Origin: Paragyromitra xinjiangensis
Taxonomy: Eukaryota; Ascomycota; Pezizomycetes; Pezizales; Discinaceae
Reading direction: 5' to 3'
Length of the DNA stretch: 64,000 bases
NCBI GenBank assembly: GCA_038503065.1
Contig: JBCAMK010000001.1
Span: forward strand, 2,108,001-2,172,000
Within the stretch, counting starts at the first letter, position 1. Each line of letters opens with the position of its first letter. The notes below the pieces were generated by a model, which worked only from the letters and a program-made list of their open reading frames with translations, had not been told where the DNA came from and ran no database searches. Shown piece after piece: positions 13,057 through 23,081 of the stretch. The position numbers and the translations under genes were made by a program.

Positions 13057-15094
13057 CCTGGCGGTGAACGTGGGGTAGGATGAGGGGACCTATGGACTCA
13101 TGGAAGCTCTCCGGCGTACAGACGTCCAAACAACGCCCAATAACCCAGAATACGAACACTCCAGCGGAAGAAAAGCTTGAGGTTGATGAGAGTTGATGGG
13201 TCGCAACAGGCAATACTTGTCATGAGGTTGCAATCGTCGTGATCAGCTAAGTCAGACGCATCGCCAAACCTATCTTATCGCGATCATCTATACTTCAATC
13301 TCTTGGACATGGGGCTCTGCCCAAGCACGTGGCTTGTTTGAAGACGTCATCAAAGCGAGGCTAGAAGATTAGATGGATTAGATTTAGGCTTTACTCGGGT
13401 TAGTGCATCCACAGTAACCTTAACTACATGTAATTCATCACTTCAAAGACCCTGATGCCAAGTTGACGGAACCCACACATGCTCTGCATAAACAACTTGC
13501 AAACAACCAGGTAGGCTTGTAATGATGGAGAGCGATGGATCGGACGGAACACATGCTACCCATCATAATAGGTTTCCTCGATGTGATATTTCTCCAGTGT
13601 GCGCATCAACGTCTGATGCCACGACTTACACACCTCACGATATGAATCGATCTCTCGCAGGGGTTTTTACCCGGTCAGCAGTCCTCACGCACACTTCAGA
13701 ATGTTGCAGTGTGACGAAGACATGGTACTGGATCGACAAAAGAGAAGCAGCAAAAGGTGATAGTGCTAAAATATGCCTAGTTCGACTTATAATGCAGGGA
13801 AAACGGACTCCACTCATCCCTCCTAGAGCTCTAGACCTTAGGCGAACACGAAGACCCTAAACGGCGAGATCGGTCATAGTCAGAGATTTTGCCCATCATC
13901 TTCGATTAGTCCCTGAGGAAATAACTAGAAATTACCCCACGGCCCGACGGTGGTTGCAACCGTAACCCTTAAAAGATAGACCGGCAATGGCAACGTCCCA
14001 CGTGCGTCGGCGAAAAGCCCGAGGACAATTCGGGAGCTACTCACAACGCCGATGTATTGCTTTAATATCATGACATTCTGTTTATGACTATTACACGGGG
14101 GATGCTATATGTACGTGTCGGGCTCGCTAGGACGATTCCTACTCGTGTTATTATTTCAATTATGCACTATTGTCTCATTTTTCAAAAAAGGGGCGGAAAG
14201 ATAAGGATGTTCCATGTTTTGTACGTATTCAATTAGAAAATATGTAAGTAAAATGATACAAGTCGCTTAGTTACGTTAAAAGAGATAGGGGCCTCGTGCT
14301 CGAGACGTGAACCATGAATTTCGGTCATAATGCTAGACCAAACACTGGGCAAGAGACTTAGGGTTGCCATGGTAGTCTTGGAACCGGGTCATATATACCT
14401 CTCAGTTGCAAAGCATGCGGAGGTGGGAATGGGGATGAGCTTAGCCACAGTCATCGGGACCCCCGCAGTAGTCGTATCCCACTTCTCCGCACAAGGACCG
14501 GTTATATATATATAATGGCATATATCTAAACTCTGACATTTATACGTTAGTATTTTTGCTGCTTAATTAAGAATGCAAACGTCAAAGCAGTAAACATTAA
14601 GTCCGTTTTTACAAAATTTCAGTACCCCTGCGACATCGTCACCGTGTCTCCGACCAGAGAGTTTTCGAGGCTCCCCTTAAAATGTCGAGACACTAAGACT
14701 CTTCCTATCATATATAATTGCAAAATCTCATCATTGAAACGGAAGGAAAGGAAAAGGAAGGAGTAGAAAAAATTAAACACTTCAGGCAAGGAGTGATCCT
14801 ACCTGTTTGGCTGCTTGCTTACTTTGTTTGTAGGGCTGTCTGCTCACCATCATTAAATGGCAGATTTACGCTGTCGATTTGCTGTTCCTTCTGGCGTGGT
14901 TAGTGAAGTTTCGGGGTGTGATGTTTGTGTTGTGTGAGAGATGTAAAAGATCGCGGAAAAAAAATAATTTGGTTCGAGGTGCATGAAGTCTTGGCGCGGA
15001 ACGAAAGCCCTAAGCCCCCCATAGTTAACCCCTGAGCAGATATCACGTGCGAAAATTTTGACATTGAGCGAGAGTGGACTTTCATGAATACATG
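13057..15094. other. Intergenic region, no gene supported
   Basis: About 2 kb between the VPS23 start and an inverted-repeat element. The first few hundred bases should contain the VPS23 promoter. The rest is AT-rich, with a TATATATATA run near 14505 and one TACATGTA at 13425-13432. No coding frame resembles a protein family. Confidence 0.5.
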
Positions 15095-15561
15095 TACAGA
15101 CGCGTGCAAAAAGTCGTGAGACACTAGCCGAAATACACCAAAATCGGGCAACTGTGAGCCAATGTTTTCACTGCTAAATGAACTAAAACCAATAAGATAA
15201 CTTCAGGTATGAAGTAACTAGGCCCGAATTTTATGCCAATGGTGTTTCTTTGTCTGCTGGATTTTTGGGGGTCAAGATATATGTAGTTGAACCCATGAGG
15301 TTTGGTTAAATGCTAGAATTTGGTGAGGGAAAGCACAATGCAACGAAAATCTCAGGACTCTGTCAACATATGCAACCATATCTTGTACTAGAATTAACTG
15401 GATGACTTGAGATTTAATAAGGTGAAAATTCATGGGTATTGAAATTTTATGTGAGCTTCCCAGATTTTATTGTGGTGTTGGCATGGAAACTTGTAGTTGT
15501 GAACTAGCTTGATTTTGGTGTATTTTGGCTAGTGCCTCACGACTTTTTGCACGCGTCTGTA
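15095..15561. mobile_element. MITE-like element, about 52-bp terminal inverted repeats, TA flanks
   Basis: The left end begins TA|CAGACGCGTGCAAAAAGT at 15095 and the right end is its reverse complement finishing at 15561. The arms (about 15097-15146 and 15511-15559) match over about 50 bp with only two or three differences. The element is flanked by TA on both sides and has no coding frame inside its roughly 460 bp, as expected of a non-autonomous Tc1/mariner/pogo-class element. It lies about 400 bp downstream of the RVS167 stop codon. The superfamily is inferred from the TA flank and CAG-type ends. Confidence 0.85.
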
Positions 15562-15960
15562 CTCTACGAGAACTACTAAAGGCTGTGATTATTGGGGCCA
15601 ATTAGTTAGAAAGGTATGTATAAAACCCCTGGGTGACCTCCACCATACAAATATAATACAGTCAGAAGATATGAGTAGTAGGTTGGGAATGGGACCCAAC
15701 CAATAAAAGAGGAAAGAGCAAGAAGAATATCGTGGAGTCCTGAAACCAAAAATAATGAAAGACAACTGCGTGTCATGCGAGGAAAAAGGCTAATAAAAAA
15801 GAAAAGCTCACCAAGCTCCGGTTAACCCTTGCGAAATGAATTTAGAAGAAATATAGGATGGGGAAAAATAAGACAATAAATCATCAGTCCGACGCTCGAA
15901 ACCGCCCGTCATCCATATCTTTAACGAGTCCTTGTAATAGCCACCTCTCCATTTACCAGC
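15562..15960. other. Probable RVS167 3' region
   Basis: About 400 bp between the inverted-repeat element and the RVS167 stop codon. It is purine-rich on the plus strand and probably carries the 3' untranslated region. Nothing else is visible. Confidence 0.4.
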
Positions 15961-17660
15961 TTAACCTAGCTTAACGTAGTTTCCTGGAAACTGGCCCTGT
16001 CGTCCATGCAGTTTCCCCGTCCACCACTCGTTTTCGTTGCTTGTTCTTTGTATAATCTCAATGACGTCTCCAACACTAAAGCTCAAATCTCCCTCCGCCT
16101 GTGCCTCGAAATCATACAAAGCAGTAGCTTTTTCTGATTCCACAGACAAGTTCTTCGGCTTGGGCCGTGGTGGTGGGGGGGCGGCTTTCTTTTTCGCTGC
16201 CGCTGCGTAATTTGTCCCCGTGGAGTTGCTTCTCCCAACGCCAGCTGTGCTGGGACTCAAAAGACTTCCTTTTATCATGGAACCGTCGGGAACCCCGGCA
16301 GAGGTGTAAGGTGGTGGAGGTGTGTCGGTTCCACCATCGCCGGAGGCACGAGTCATGTCCAATGAGGCGGTTCGTCGTCCACTTGCGACACTTGCGCTAT
16401 CAGACTTGTTGCCGAACTTATTAAACCTGGTGTTTAGTTTTGATGCACGTTGCCCAGTGGTCCTGAAATGAACAATCGTTAGAGCTTCTGCCTGTTCTTG
16501 CACATTGCCACGTTTTTTGTTGAACGCTTCCTCCACATCGAGGGTGAGGTCGAAGTAGCCGATGTTAATGCCCTGCATTCTCTCATGGAGGGTGTAGAAG
16601 ACATTCAGTTGCATGTAGTAAAAGCTTTGGAATAGTGGTCGAATGAATTCTCTCTCTAGGTGGAATAGCTTTGGGAGTTCTGCCTTGAGCAGGTCGTTGT
16701 AATAATTGAATTCTTGGGTCGCTAGTTCAACGTCATTCTCCGCCTTGTACTGCGCCTTTTCATCCTTAAGCGTTTTTTCCTTCTTTTCCTGAAGCTTTTT
16801 TAGTGTTGCCCGATGCCTGTCATAGTCCAATTGCTTATGGTCTCGTTTTAGGGCCACCTTTCGGATCAGCTTAACGATCTCCATCAGCTCGTCGGTAGGG
16901 CGGATAATCCGGGTTTCGATCATCTCGAGCTCGGGAGCTAACGTAGCTTTGAGATCGAGTACGATAGCCTCGTATTCCTCGCAAGCACGAATACCTTCCG
17001 GATTACCCTCAATTTTCATCGAATCCGGATCGGACATGCGACCAGAAATAGGTTTGTATATCTCAGCTATGGATTTCGAGAATTCAATTTGGTGATCCAG
17101 CATGCCTGGGGCGTCGTTAGCTCGCGGCTTTTTACTTTTTCTTTATTCCTGGAGGAAGGTTTTGATTCGTGGGGAACTGGTACCGTTTATCGCATCAAAA
17201 TATCTAAATGCTAATCAGTGAATGCGGAGAGGATAGAGAAACCATGCAACTTACTTTTTCGATTCATCATGAAGCTTTTTCGACTCCTACAAACCCAATG
17301 CAACTTAGCCCCAGCTTCTTCACGTACGCAATACTAGGGCTTACCTTTTCTAGATCCTGAAATCGTCTTTCCGCATCAACATATACTGGATCTTTAGTGA
17401 TCTCCCCCTAAATGCCCCGAAACTCTAGTAAGTACTTCCTCGGATATAGTTGTCGATAGCTGCAGGTTAGAAAAACATCCAGATGCGCCATACCATATTA
17501 AACTTCTGCTTAATCGATTGGGGTGCCTGAAAAATAACCGTCCATCAGTAAATTTCCCCCCAGCGAATTCCGGAGTTCCGCTCGCCGGGCTAAAGCGAGA
17601 AAGTACAAGAGCAAGCGAACATACCCTTACGACACTTCGCTGAAATCCTTTCCAACTCAT
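15961..17660 (-). CDS. rvs167: Rvs167/Hob1-type BAR-SH3 (amphiphysin) protein, six exons
   Basis: Minus-strand exons 17660-17625, 17526-17494, 17407-17345, 17286-17255, 17203-17184 and 17105-15961 give 442 residues. Proteins of this family bend the plasma membrane during scission of endocytic vesicles and link it to cortical actin. The N-terminal MSWKGF, then KDPVYVDAERRFQDLEK, DHQIEFSKSIAEIYKPISGR, LAPELEMIETRIIRP and PLFQSFYYMQLNVFYTLHERM, build an N-BAR domain over about residues 1-235. A Ser/Thr/Pro-rich linker ends in a poly-Ala/Pro patch (AAPPPPRPKPK). An SH3 domain fills the last 55 residues (ALYDFEAQAEGDLSF, EWWTGKL, GQFPGNYVKL). The first five exons are tiny, one of only 20 nt. Phases agree at every junction. 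The SH3 separates it from Rvs161. Confidence 0.95.
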
Positions 17661-18034
17661 AGTGTAATAGTGGCGATGAAACTATAGCGGAGAGGGCTTT
17701 TTGCTTTATTTTCAAGAAGATCGTGATGATAGGTGGTAAGATAGAGTAGGAGAGGAGGAGGAGTGAAATGAAAGAGCAGAAAATACACGGAGAACCGGCT
17801 TTCCGAGGACGTTTGTAGGGCAGTGAAGTCGCTGCTCTCGGACCCGGGCTCCCCCGCCAATGACGAAAGCAGCGACCACGGCCTTGTCCTGATCTGCCCA
17901 CCACCAGGGTCTAAGCCGCAGCACCGCAACGCAGGTCGCAACGTAAGCTGCCCATCGCCATGTGTTACAGTATTTGGAACATTCCCTACATATTTTCGAA
18001 ACTATCAAGTTGTGGGTCACTTTCTTTGTCCCTT
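17661..18034. promoter_or_regulatory. RVS167 upstream region
   Basis: The 374 bp upstream of the RVS167 start are pyrimidine-rich on the minus strand near 17700-17780, which fits a promoter and leader for that gene. The stretch ends at a small inverted-repeat element. No individual factor site can be claimed. Confidence 0.4.
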
Positions 18035-18171
18035 TACTCGGGGCAGGCATGAAGAACCCGAAAATGCAAGCGAAAGTTGGCCAACCAGCCCGATAATGTA
18101 GCTAGGGAGAGCGAATCAAAAAATCTTACCAGCAGAAGACATTTTCAGGCTCCTCATGCCCGCCCCGAGTA
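18035..18171. mobile_element. Short inverted-repeat (MITE-like) element, TA flanks
   Basis: Left arm TA|CTCGGGGCAGGCATGA at 18035 and its near-reverse complement ending CATGCCCGCCCCGAG|TA at 18171 match over about 31 bp with a handful of transitions. The whole element is about 135 bp. TA flanks and the absence of coding suggest a non-autonomous element. It sits about 375 bp upstream of RVS167. The arms differ from those of the element downstream of that gene, so it belongs to another family. Confidence 0.65.
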
Positions 18172-19897
18172 CTTACGCGTACGTGAACACCAGCCCACCT
18201 GGCACATGGCACAGAATCTCCACCAAAAGCTTGGGTTTTTTCTGCGTCAGAGTGGAATCACACTGCCACGAGAGAGAGATTATACAAAGAGCCCCAGCGT
18301 TACCACAGATAGCTTCTTTTGGGGCTTGAGCCTCATGTTCTCCACCATCAATACACATAAATCTCTCAGCCTTCTTGCTTTGGCTATAGTACTACTTAGT
18401 GCCTAAGCTATCTCGAGGAAGGATCTTCCTCTAGCTCTGGTTTGGCTACGAGGCATCTGGCAAGGCGTTGCCTCTCTTGGCTCTGCCTTCAGCGAAAGCC
18501 CTAGCAAGATGCCTGCTCTAGTTTCCTTAACTAGGGTTAGGGTTAGGGTTAACAATTTTATTCTGCGCTATAGTGGAAAGTATCCTCTTCCACGGATGAT
18601 ACCTCCTGTTTTCGACGTTTGGGATCCTTAAAGCATAGGGTCTGTTATGGAATATCAAGAAGCTAATATATGGAACGGGACAAAGTGCTCTCATGGCCAT
18701 TATAATTACACGCGTAACCCAATGGTTTTGGGGGATAATTTGTCACTTAATACATCGATCCTCCAACTAACATTGGGCAGCGAAATTAAACCATCGATAA
18801 GAGAGTCTAGAGCATTGGTTTTGAGAAACGGGCCTCGTGACCGACATTAGGTTACTCAGTTAGGAGCTATGATGTGAAGAGAGTATAGACCCACATTACA
18901 CTACATTAAGTTCGTTTAAGAAGATATAACTACATCTAAAGATAATAGTGTCCGAAGAGTACATGTACATGTATCCATACCCGGGTCCCTAGCTTGATGG
19001 AGGCTGGTTAACTCTGTAGCTACACTAGCAAATCCCAGATATTTTCTCAGTCTTTTTTTGAAATTCATCCCATGAACTGTAGCACTCACAAATTACCCGA
19101 GCCTTCTGTCCTCGCTTTTTACTAAACGAAACGATGTCTGCTTCATTTTCATACCCCAACACCTATTACTAGTTAGGCAATACCCCTAAGCAACTACCAT
19201 CAGAGCATACCAATGTAGAGAGCCACTCAAATGTGCTCTCACTCGAACTTATGCGCCGTAGCACAGTTGCAGAGGCCTAGAATAGCATTTTTTTTGGAAA
19301 TCTACCATTGTCCCCACAAACCCCAAGAGTTGCGACTACTTACGTTCAGTTTGAAGTTCGCGAGAGGCAAACATTTAAGCCCAGAAAATGAATATAAAAC
19401 ATGCCAGAGCTAGCTTCCGAATAAACTTCTAACAGGTGTAAACAGTGGGAACCCCCTTGAGTGCCTCTGGAATATTATCTTTTGGAATATAAGTTGTATT
19501 ATAAGCTATTAATTCGCACTTAGCAAAGTAGCAGGAGATCGGTCCAATGGCTTAGCGATGTGAACACGTGCAAAAGAAACACATTAAGCCTAATTGGGCT
19601 TGGTTCGAGACAAGAGATCAGTATCATCCTTGACCCAAAGATCTACTTTAGGTTCTGGAACAAAATACAGGGATAGAACTGGTGAGAGAAAGTAATTTCG
19701 CCGGTTAGACGTTTTGGATGGTTGACTAGATTTTAACGCTAAATTTTCTATCACGAGTAGTTACATACATGTATTTCTCAATTACTACATGTACTTTATT
19801 ACTCCTAGATAGGGTATTTTAGGTTACGGTGGGGTGGGCTGCAAATCCCTGAGATTCTTTGGGTACGTTAAGGGTGCAAGCCAAAATTTGCTTTCTC
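18172..19897. other. AT-rich repeat-decay region
   Basis: No gene is supported. Two imperfect hairpins built from GAGGAAG/CTTCCTC and GAGGCA/TGCCTC lie around 18411-18478, just before a short telomere-like tract. The rest is AT-rich with many stops in all frames, and holds four of the TACATGTA palindromes (18960, 18966, 19766, 19786). Confidence 0.5.
18532..18550. repeat. Interstitial telomere-like repeat (TAGGGT)3
   Basis: Three head-to-tail copies of the TTAGGG-type unit read TAGGGTTAGGGTTAGGGTT on the plus strand. TTAGGG is the telomere repeat of most filamentous ascomycetes. The flanks are non-telomeric, so this is an internal tract and not a chromosome end. Confidence 0.8.
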
Positions 19898-20176
19898 CTA
19901 ACATTGATGGCAGGGATGGGGATATGGAGATTTGGAGCGTTAAGAATTTGTTATAAGAATGTAGAAGGGCGAGCTGGGTGTAAAGAAGTGGGGTATTTAT
20001 TTGATGTTTTAGTTTGGTTTTAGTTATGATTGATTATTTTGTTTGTTTTGGTTTGTTTTTTGTTTTATTTATTATTATTTCCTTAGTTTAGGTTAGGTTA
20101 GTGTGTACCGCCATAGCCTAAGGGCTGGATGCGTGAATGAAATATCTATCTATCTATCTATCTAACATTGATGGCA
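19898..20176 (+). mobile_element. 5'-truncated LINE-like insertion with 15-bp target-site duplication
   Basis: The 15-mer CTAACATTGATGGCA occurs exactly at 19898-19912 and again at 20162-20176. Between them is about 250 bp ending in a simple ATCT repeat directly before the second copy. Target-site duplication plus a short-repeat 3' tail and no inverted ends is the signature of a 5'-truncated non-LTR retrotransposon. The 3' segment (CATAGCCTAAGGGCTGGATG, then GAATGAAAT and the repeat) resembles fungal Tad-type LINE 3' ends as I remember them. Deleting the insert and one 15-mer gives a plausible empty site. Confidence 0.75.
20142..20164 (+). repeat. (ATCT)n microsatellite tail
   Basis: About five units of ATCT form the 3' tail of the LINE-like insertion and abut its right target-site duplication. 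Confidence 0.9.
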
Positions 20177-20241
20177 CACTGAAGTACCCCCGAGCGTAAT
20201 ACCGATCACGAAAAATGGCTCGGTATGGTTTACAAACACAG

Positions 20242-20253
20242 TAGAGGTAAGGA

Positions 20254-20294
<41 letters not shown>

Positions 20295-20313
20295 ATTCAT
20301 TTATAGAGGTAAG
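20242..20313 (-). mobile_element. Minimal LINE-tail insertion: (AGT)n between 11-bp direct repeats
   Basis: TAGAGGTAAGG occurs at 20242-20252 and at 20303-20313. Between the copies are an AGT repeat of about 13 units and AATTCATTTA. Read on the minus strand the insert is TAAATGAATT followed by an ACT repeat, like the extreme 3' end of a LINE with a triplet tail, flanked by a target-site duplication. An expanded microsatellite inside a chance direct repeat is the alternative. Confidence 0.55.
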
Positions 20314-20478
20314 GGGAAACTTGTGACAAAATGAAAGGCGTCGTACAGAAAAAGGGATAAATACCAGAAATTATCGCCTTAGGTTTAGATATCTCTAGCC
20401 TTACACTATATATATGTAAGTGTACGCAAACATTGATCAGCTTCCTTGCAATTATCTCCACGGAAGTTTATTCTTTTC

Positions 20479-20503
20479 GTATATATATATATATATATAT
20501 ATA
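20479..20503. repeat. (TA)n microsatellite
   Basis: An uninterrupted run of about 12 TA units lies about 20 bp upstream of the decayed dehydrogenase start codon. Confidence 0.9.
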
Positions 20504-20521
20504 CATAAATACCAACCACCA

Positions 20522-21533
20522 ATGGTTACCGCATCAAGAGTCTGGCTCGTGACAGGGACTTCCTCGAGGTTCGGTTCTAATCTAGTTTCGAATCGAAAAT
20601 TCTTGAAAGAGGCGATAAAGTTATTACTGCTGGTCGCGACCCTTCGCGTCTTACAAATCTCAAATTGGCTGGCGCGGCAACTATAAAGATCGATCAGAAC
20701 GAGCCACCAGACTCTATTGAAAAGTCCGTGAAAGGAAGGATTGGTATTTGCGGGCATGTTGATATCATTGTTTTGAACGCGGTCTAGGTAGCATGTAGCT
20801 CACTTGAAGAGCGAACGTATGCTGTACCTCTCTAATTACTCTATACACTTATTTACCTGGGGATTAAATCGTCCCTTCATGGTATAATAAACCCGAAGAG
20901 ATACTATCTCAGTACCATACCAACGTTTTGGTGCACTTAACTTATGGCGTGCCATTCTCCCACATATGCAAGCAAGACGATCTGGTGTTATCACCACAAT
21001 TGGTAGCTATAAAAAGTCCTCTCATCGGGTTATATCACTCCTCCAAAACAGCGGTTAGAAGTATGTTATGCCAAATCTCACCCGCATAATGATTTACTAA
21101 CTCTTATAATCCGGGCTTTCCTAGATCTAGCTCCTACACTTGATAACGAGATCTCCCTGTTTAATATTAAGACGTGCCTAATTGAACCTAGATACTTTCG
21201 CACCCCTCTTTTAGCAAGCACTGGATCTATTATCCTCCCTGAAACTACCATCGAAGATTACCGCGAAATCAACGATACTGTCAGAAGATTCCTGGTTGAG
21301 AGGGACCATAAGCATAGTGGTGATCCGAAGAAGGGTGCTTAGGTGATATATGATGTTCTCACAAGTACGGGTATTGCGAATGGAGAGAAATACCGAAAAC
21401 ATTGGCGCTAGGTAGCAATATCGATGCAGTCAGGTCAATGACGAGGGAGAATGAGGATTTTAACGTGAGGATCAAGGAGTGGGCGGCGATCAGCGAGAGT
21501 ACAGATTCCCCTGAGGATCAAAGGTTCTCCTAA
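20522..21533 (+). pseudogene. Decayed short-chain dehydrogenase/reductase (SDR)
   Basis: The start is intact (MVTASRVWLVTGTSSRFG, the SDR cofactor-binding motif TGxxxGxG with one Gly replaced by Arg). The reading frame then shifts near 20590 into ILERGDKVITAGRDPSRL and on to HVDIIVLNAV, ending at an in-frame TAG at 20785-20787. A third segment gives LPHMQARRSGVITTIGS, and after another shift SPLIGLYHSSKTAVR, which retains the catalytic YxxxK. An intron with a good donor, a TACTAAC branch point and an acceptor survives at 21061-21124. The C-terminal part (LIEPRYFRTPLLAS through IKEWAAISESTDS) is readable apart from a TAG in a GAxV context, likely from CAG, and ends at TAA 21531-21533. Two frameshifts and at least two stops make it non-functional. 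The substrate cannot be inferred. Confidence 0.88.
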
Positions 21534-22977
21534 GCAATTTTCGAGTATATGTGAATCAGGCTATTTATAATGGGAGCTGGGCTGGGATATGTGAAGTAAT
21601 CGTTAATGTTAAGGCGAACCATTCCCTAGCATCCACCGAGTGATTAACCATGAGTTCCGAATTGGTTTCGAAAATATATTCATTTTTCCTTTTAAGATAT
21701 GAGCTTCGCTTAACAATCTATGAAAATCAAAAATCTTGGGTACATGTAATGACTAGGAATAATATCTCTAACCCCGTCTTAACCGGACAGTTCATCAAGA
21801 CACCTGCCTTATCAAATAGTATCCTAAACATTCGCTTGAGAAGTGCACACTCGCCATGTTGATAGAGTTCACCTTATACCTTCAACCGTCACTGGTCCCA
21901 AAAGGGACCGGTAAAAACGACCTCTCGAGTTTTCAATGAATTTCTCAACAACAGCCCCCCCTATTACCCTACTATATTATGCTTAAAAGATAGAGTATAA
22001 GGAAATCTACCTTAAATGAAATTAGGATATTTTTAATAAATTTGTAGAGTCTTAAAAAGATTTCTGAAAACAGGGTCCCAGCTATGCCAAACCAACGCTT
22101 TTTTGGTGTGATTTTGAGCAACACCACCAACAGTACCTAAGACCACCCTAAGCCCACCTTAAAGGTTTTTCTGATTTTAAGTATGTAATATTTCAGCGAG
22201 TTAACTCTGTACCATTTTATTCATGAAGACTATATCCGAGTCTTGTTTTTGAATGTGTGGGACAGTTGGCAGAAAAGTGACAATTTTTGGTGTCGTGATG
22301 AGAAGTACTGATGCTGGTGCGGCTTTAGGGATTAGAATCTTACGTTTTTTTGGCTGTTGGTGCCCCACAGAACCCACAAAATAGCTAGATATGTTACTCT
22401 AGCACTTATATATATAATTAAATTTATTTAATAGCTTTTTTTACGACATGGGGAAGCTCAGAATTCCCTGTGTCCCAAGCATTTTAAAAAGACAGCACCA
22501 AGCCACTACAAAAATCAACACCACAATCCAGCAATGTATTTATTTAGAGTATAAGGGCAAGGTTATTTTTACTAAGATGATTTTTTAATCACTCTTGAAA
22601 AAACCACAATTTTTTTGGGCTAGTATTAGTTGCGAAAATAGACTTGTATATGGGCAATACCGGTCCCGAGCAGGACCGAAACTAGGATACGGTCTAAGGG
22701 ATAGTGTAATGTATGGACCACAGCAGTACTTTTCCCGTGGAGTAAAACGCCATAGAAACCCTTGAACTTACCTAAAAGCTTTGCAAGTATCAAAAGACCA
22801 CCGTCGGCTGTTATCATATCCCTAGTCGACTCAAGAAGCTTTTCAAGGGCCCAGTGGCCAAGATTCAACAATGAACACCCAAGTAGTCCTAGAAGAATTG
22901 AGACTCGTTGAGCTAGACATGTAATTTTAAGTATTAGCACCAAAACAATAAACCTGTAGAAAATCGCGCGCAGCCAT
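21534..22977. other. AT-rich non-coding region
   Basis: No gene is supported. A 124-codon minus-strand frame at 22626-23000 starts inside the next inverted-repeat element and matches nothing I know. One TACATGTA occurs at 21741-21748. GGTGTGATTTTG and GCTGTTGGTG motifs recur loosely around 22110-22380 without forming a clean repeat. Confidence 0.45.
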
Positions 22978-23081
22978 GTACTTATATCGCCGAGATCCAA
23001 TTAGATCATGTGCAGAAATTAGGTGGTCAACGGCTCATTAACTGATCACGTGACCTAATTGGATCTTGGCGACATGAGTAC
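22978..23081. mobile_element. Very short inverted-repeat element (MITE-like)
   Basis: GTACTTATATCGCCGAGATC at the left and the near-reverse complement of GTACTCATGTCGCCAAGATC at the right form arms of about 30 bp with several transitions, around a roughly 40-bp centre. TA lies at 22979-22980 and 23079-23080. It could be a degenerate MITE or simply a large hairpin. No gene is close by. Confidence 0.5.

Noticed and set aside
20250..20295. Possible CRISPR-like or tandem array
   Set aside because: It is a simple AGT microsatellite with no spacers, and the sequence is eukaryotic.
22626..23000. 124-codon minus-strand hydrophobic frame
   Set aside because: It begins inside an inverted-repeat element, matches no family I know and lies in decayed AT-rich DNA.
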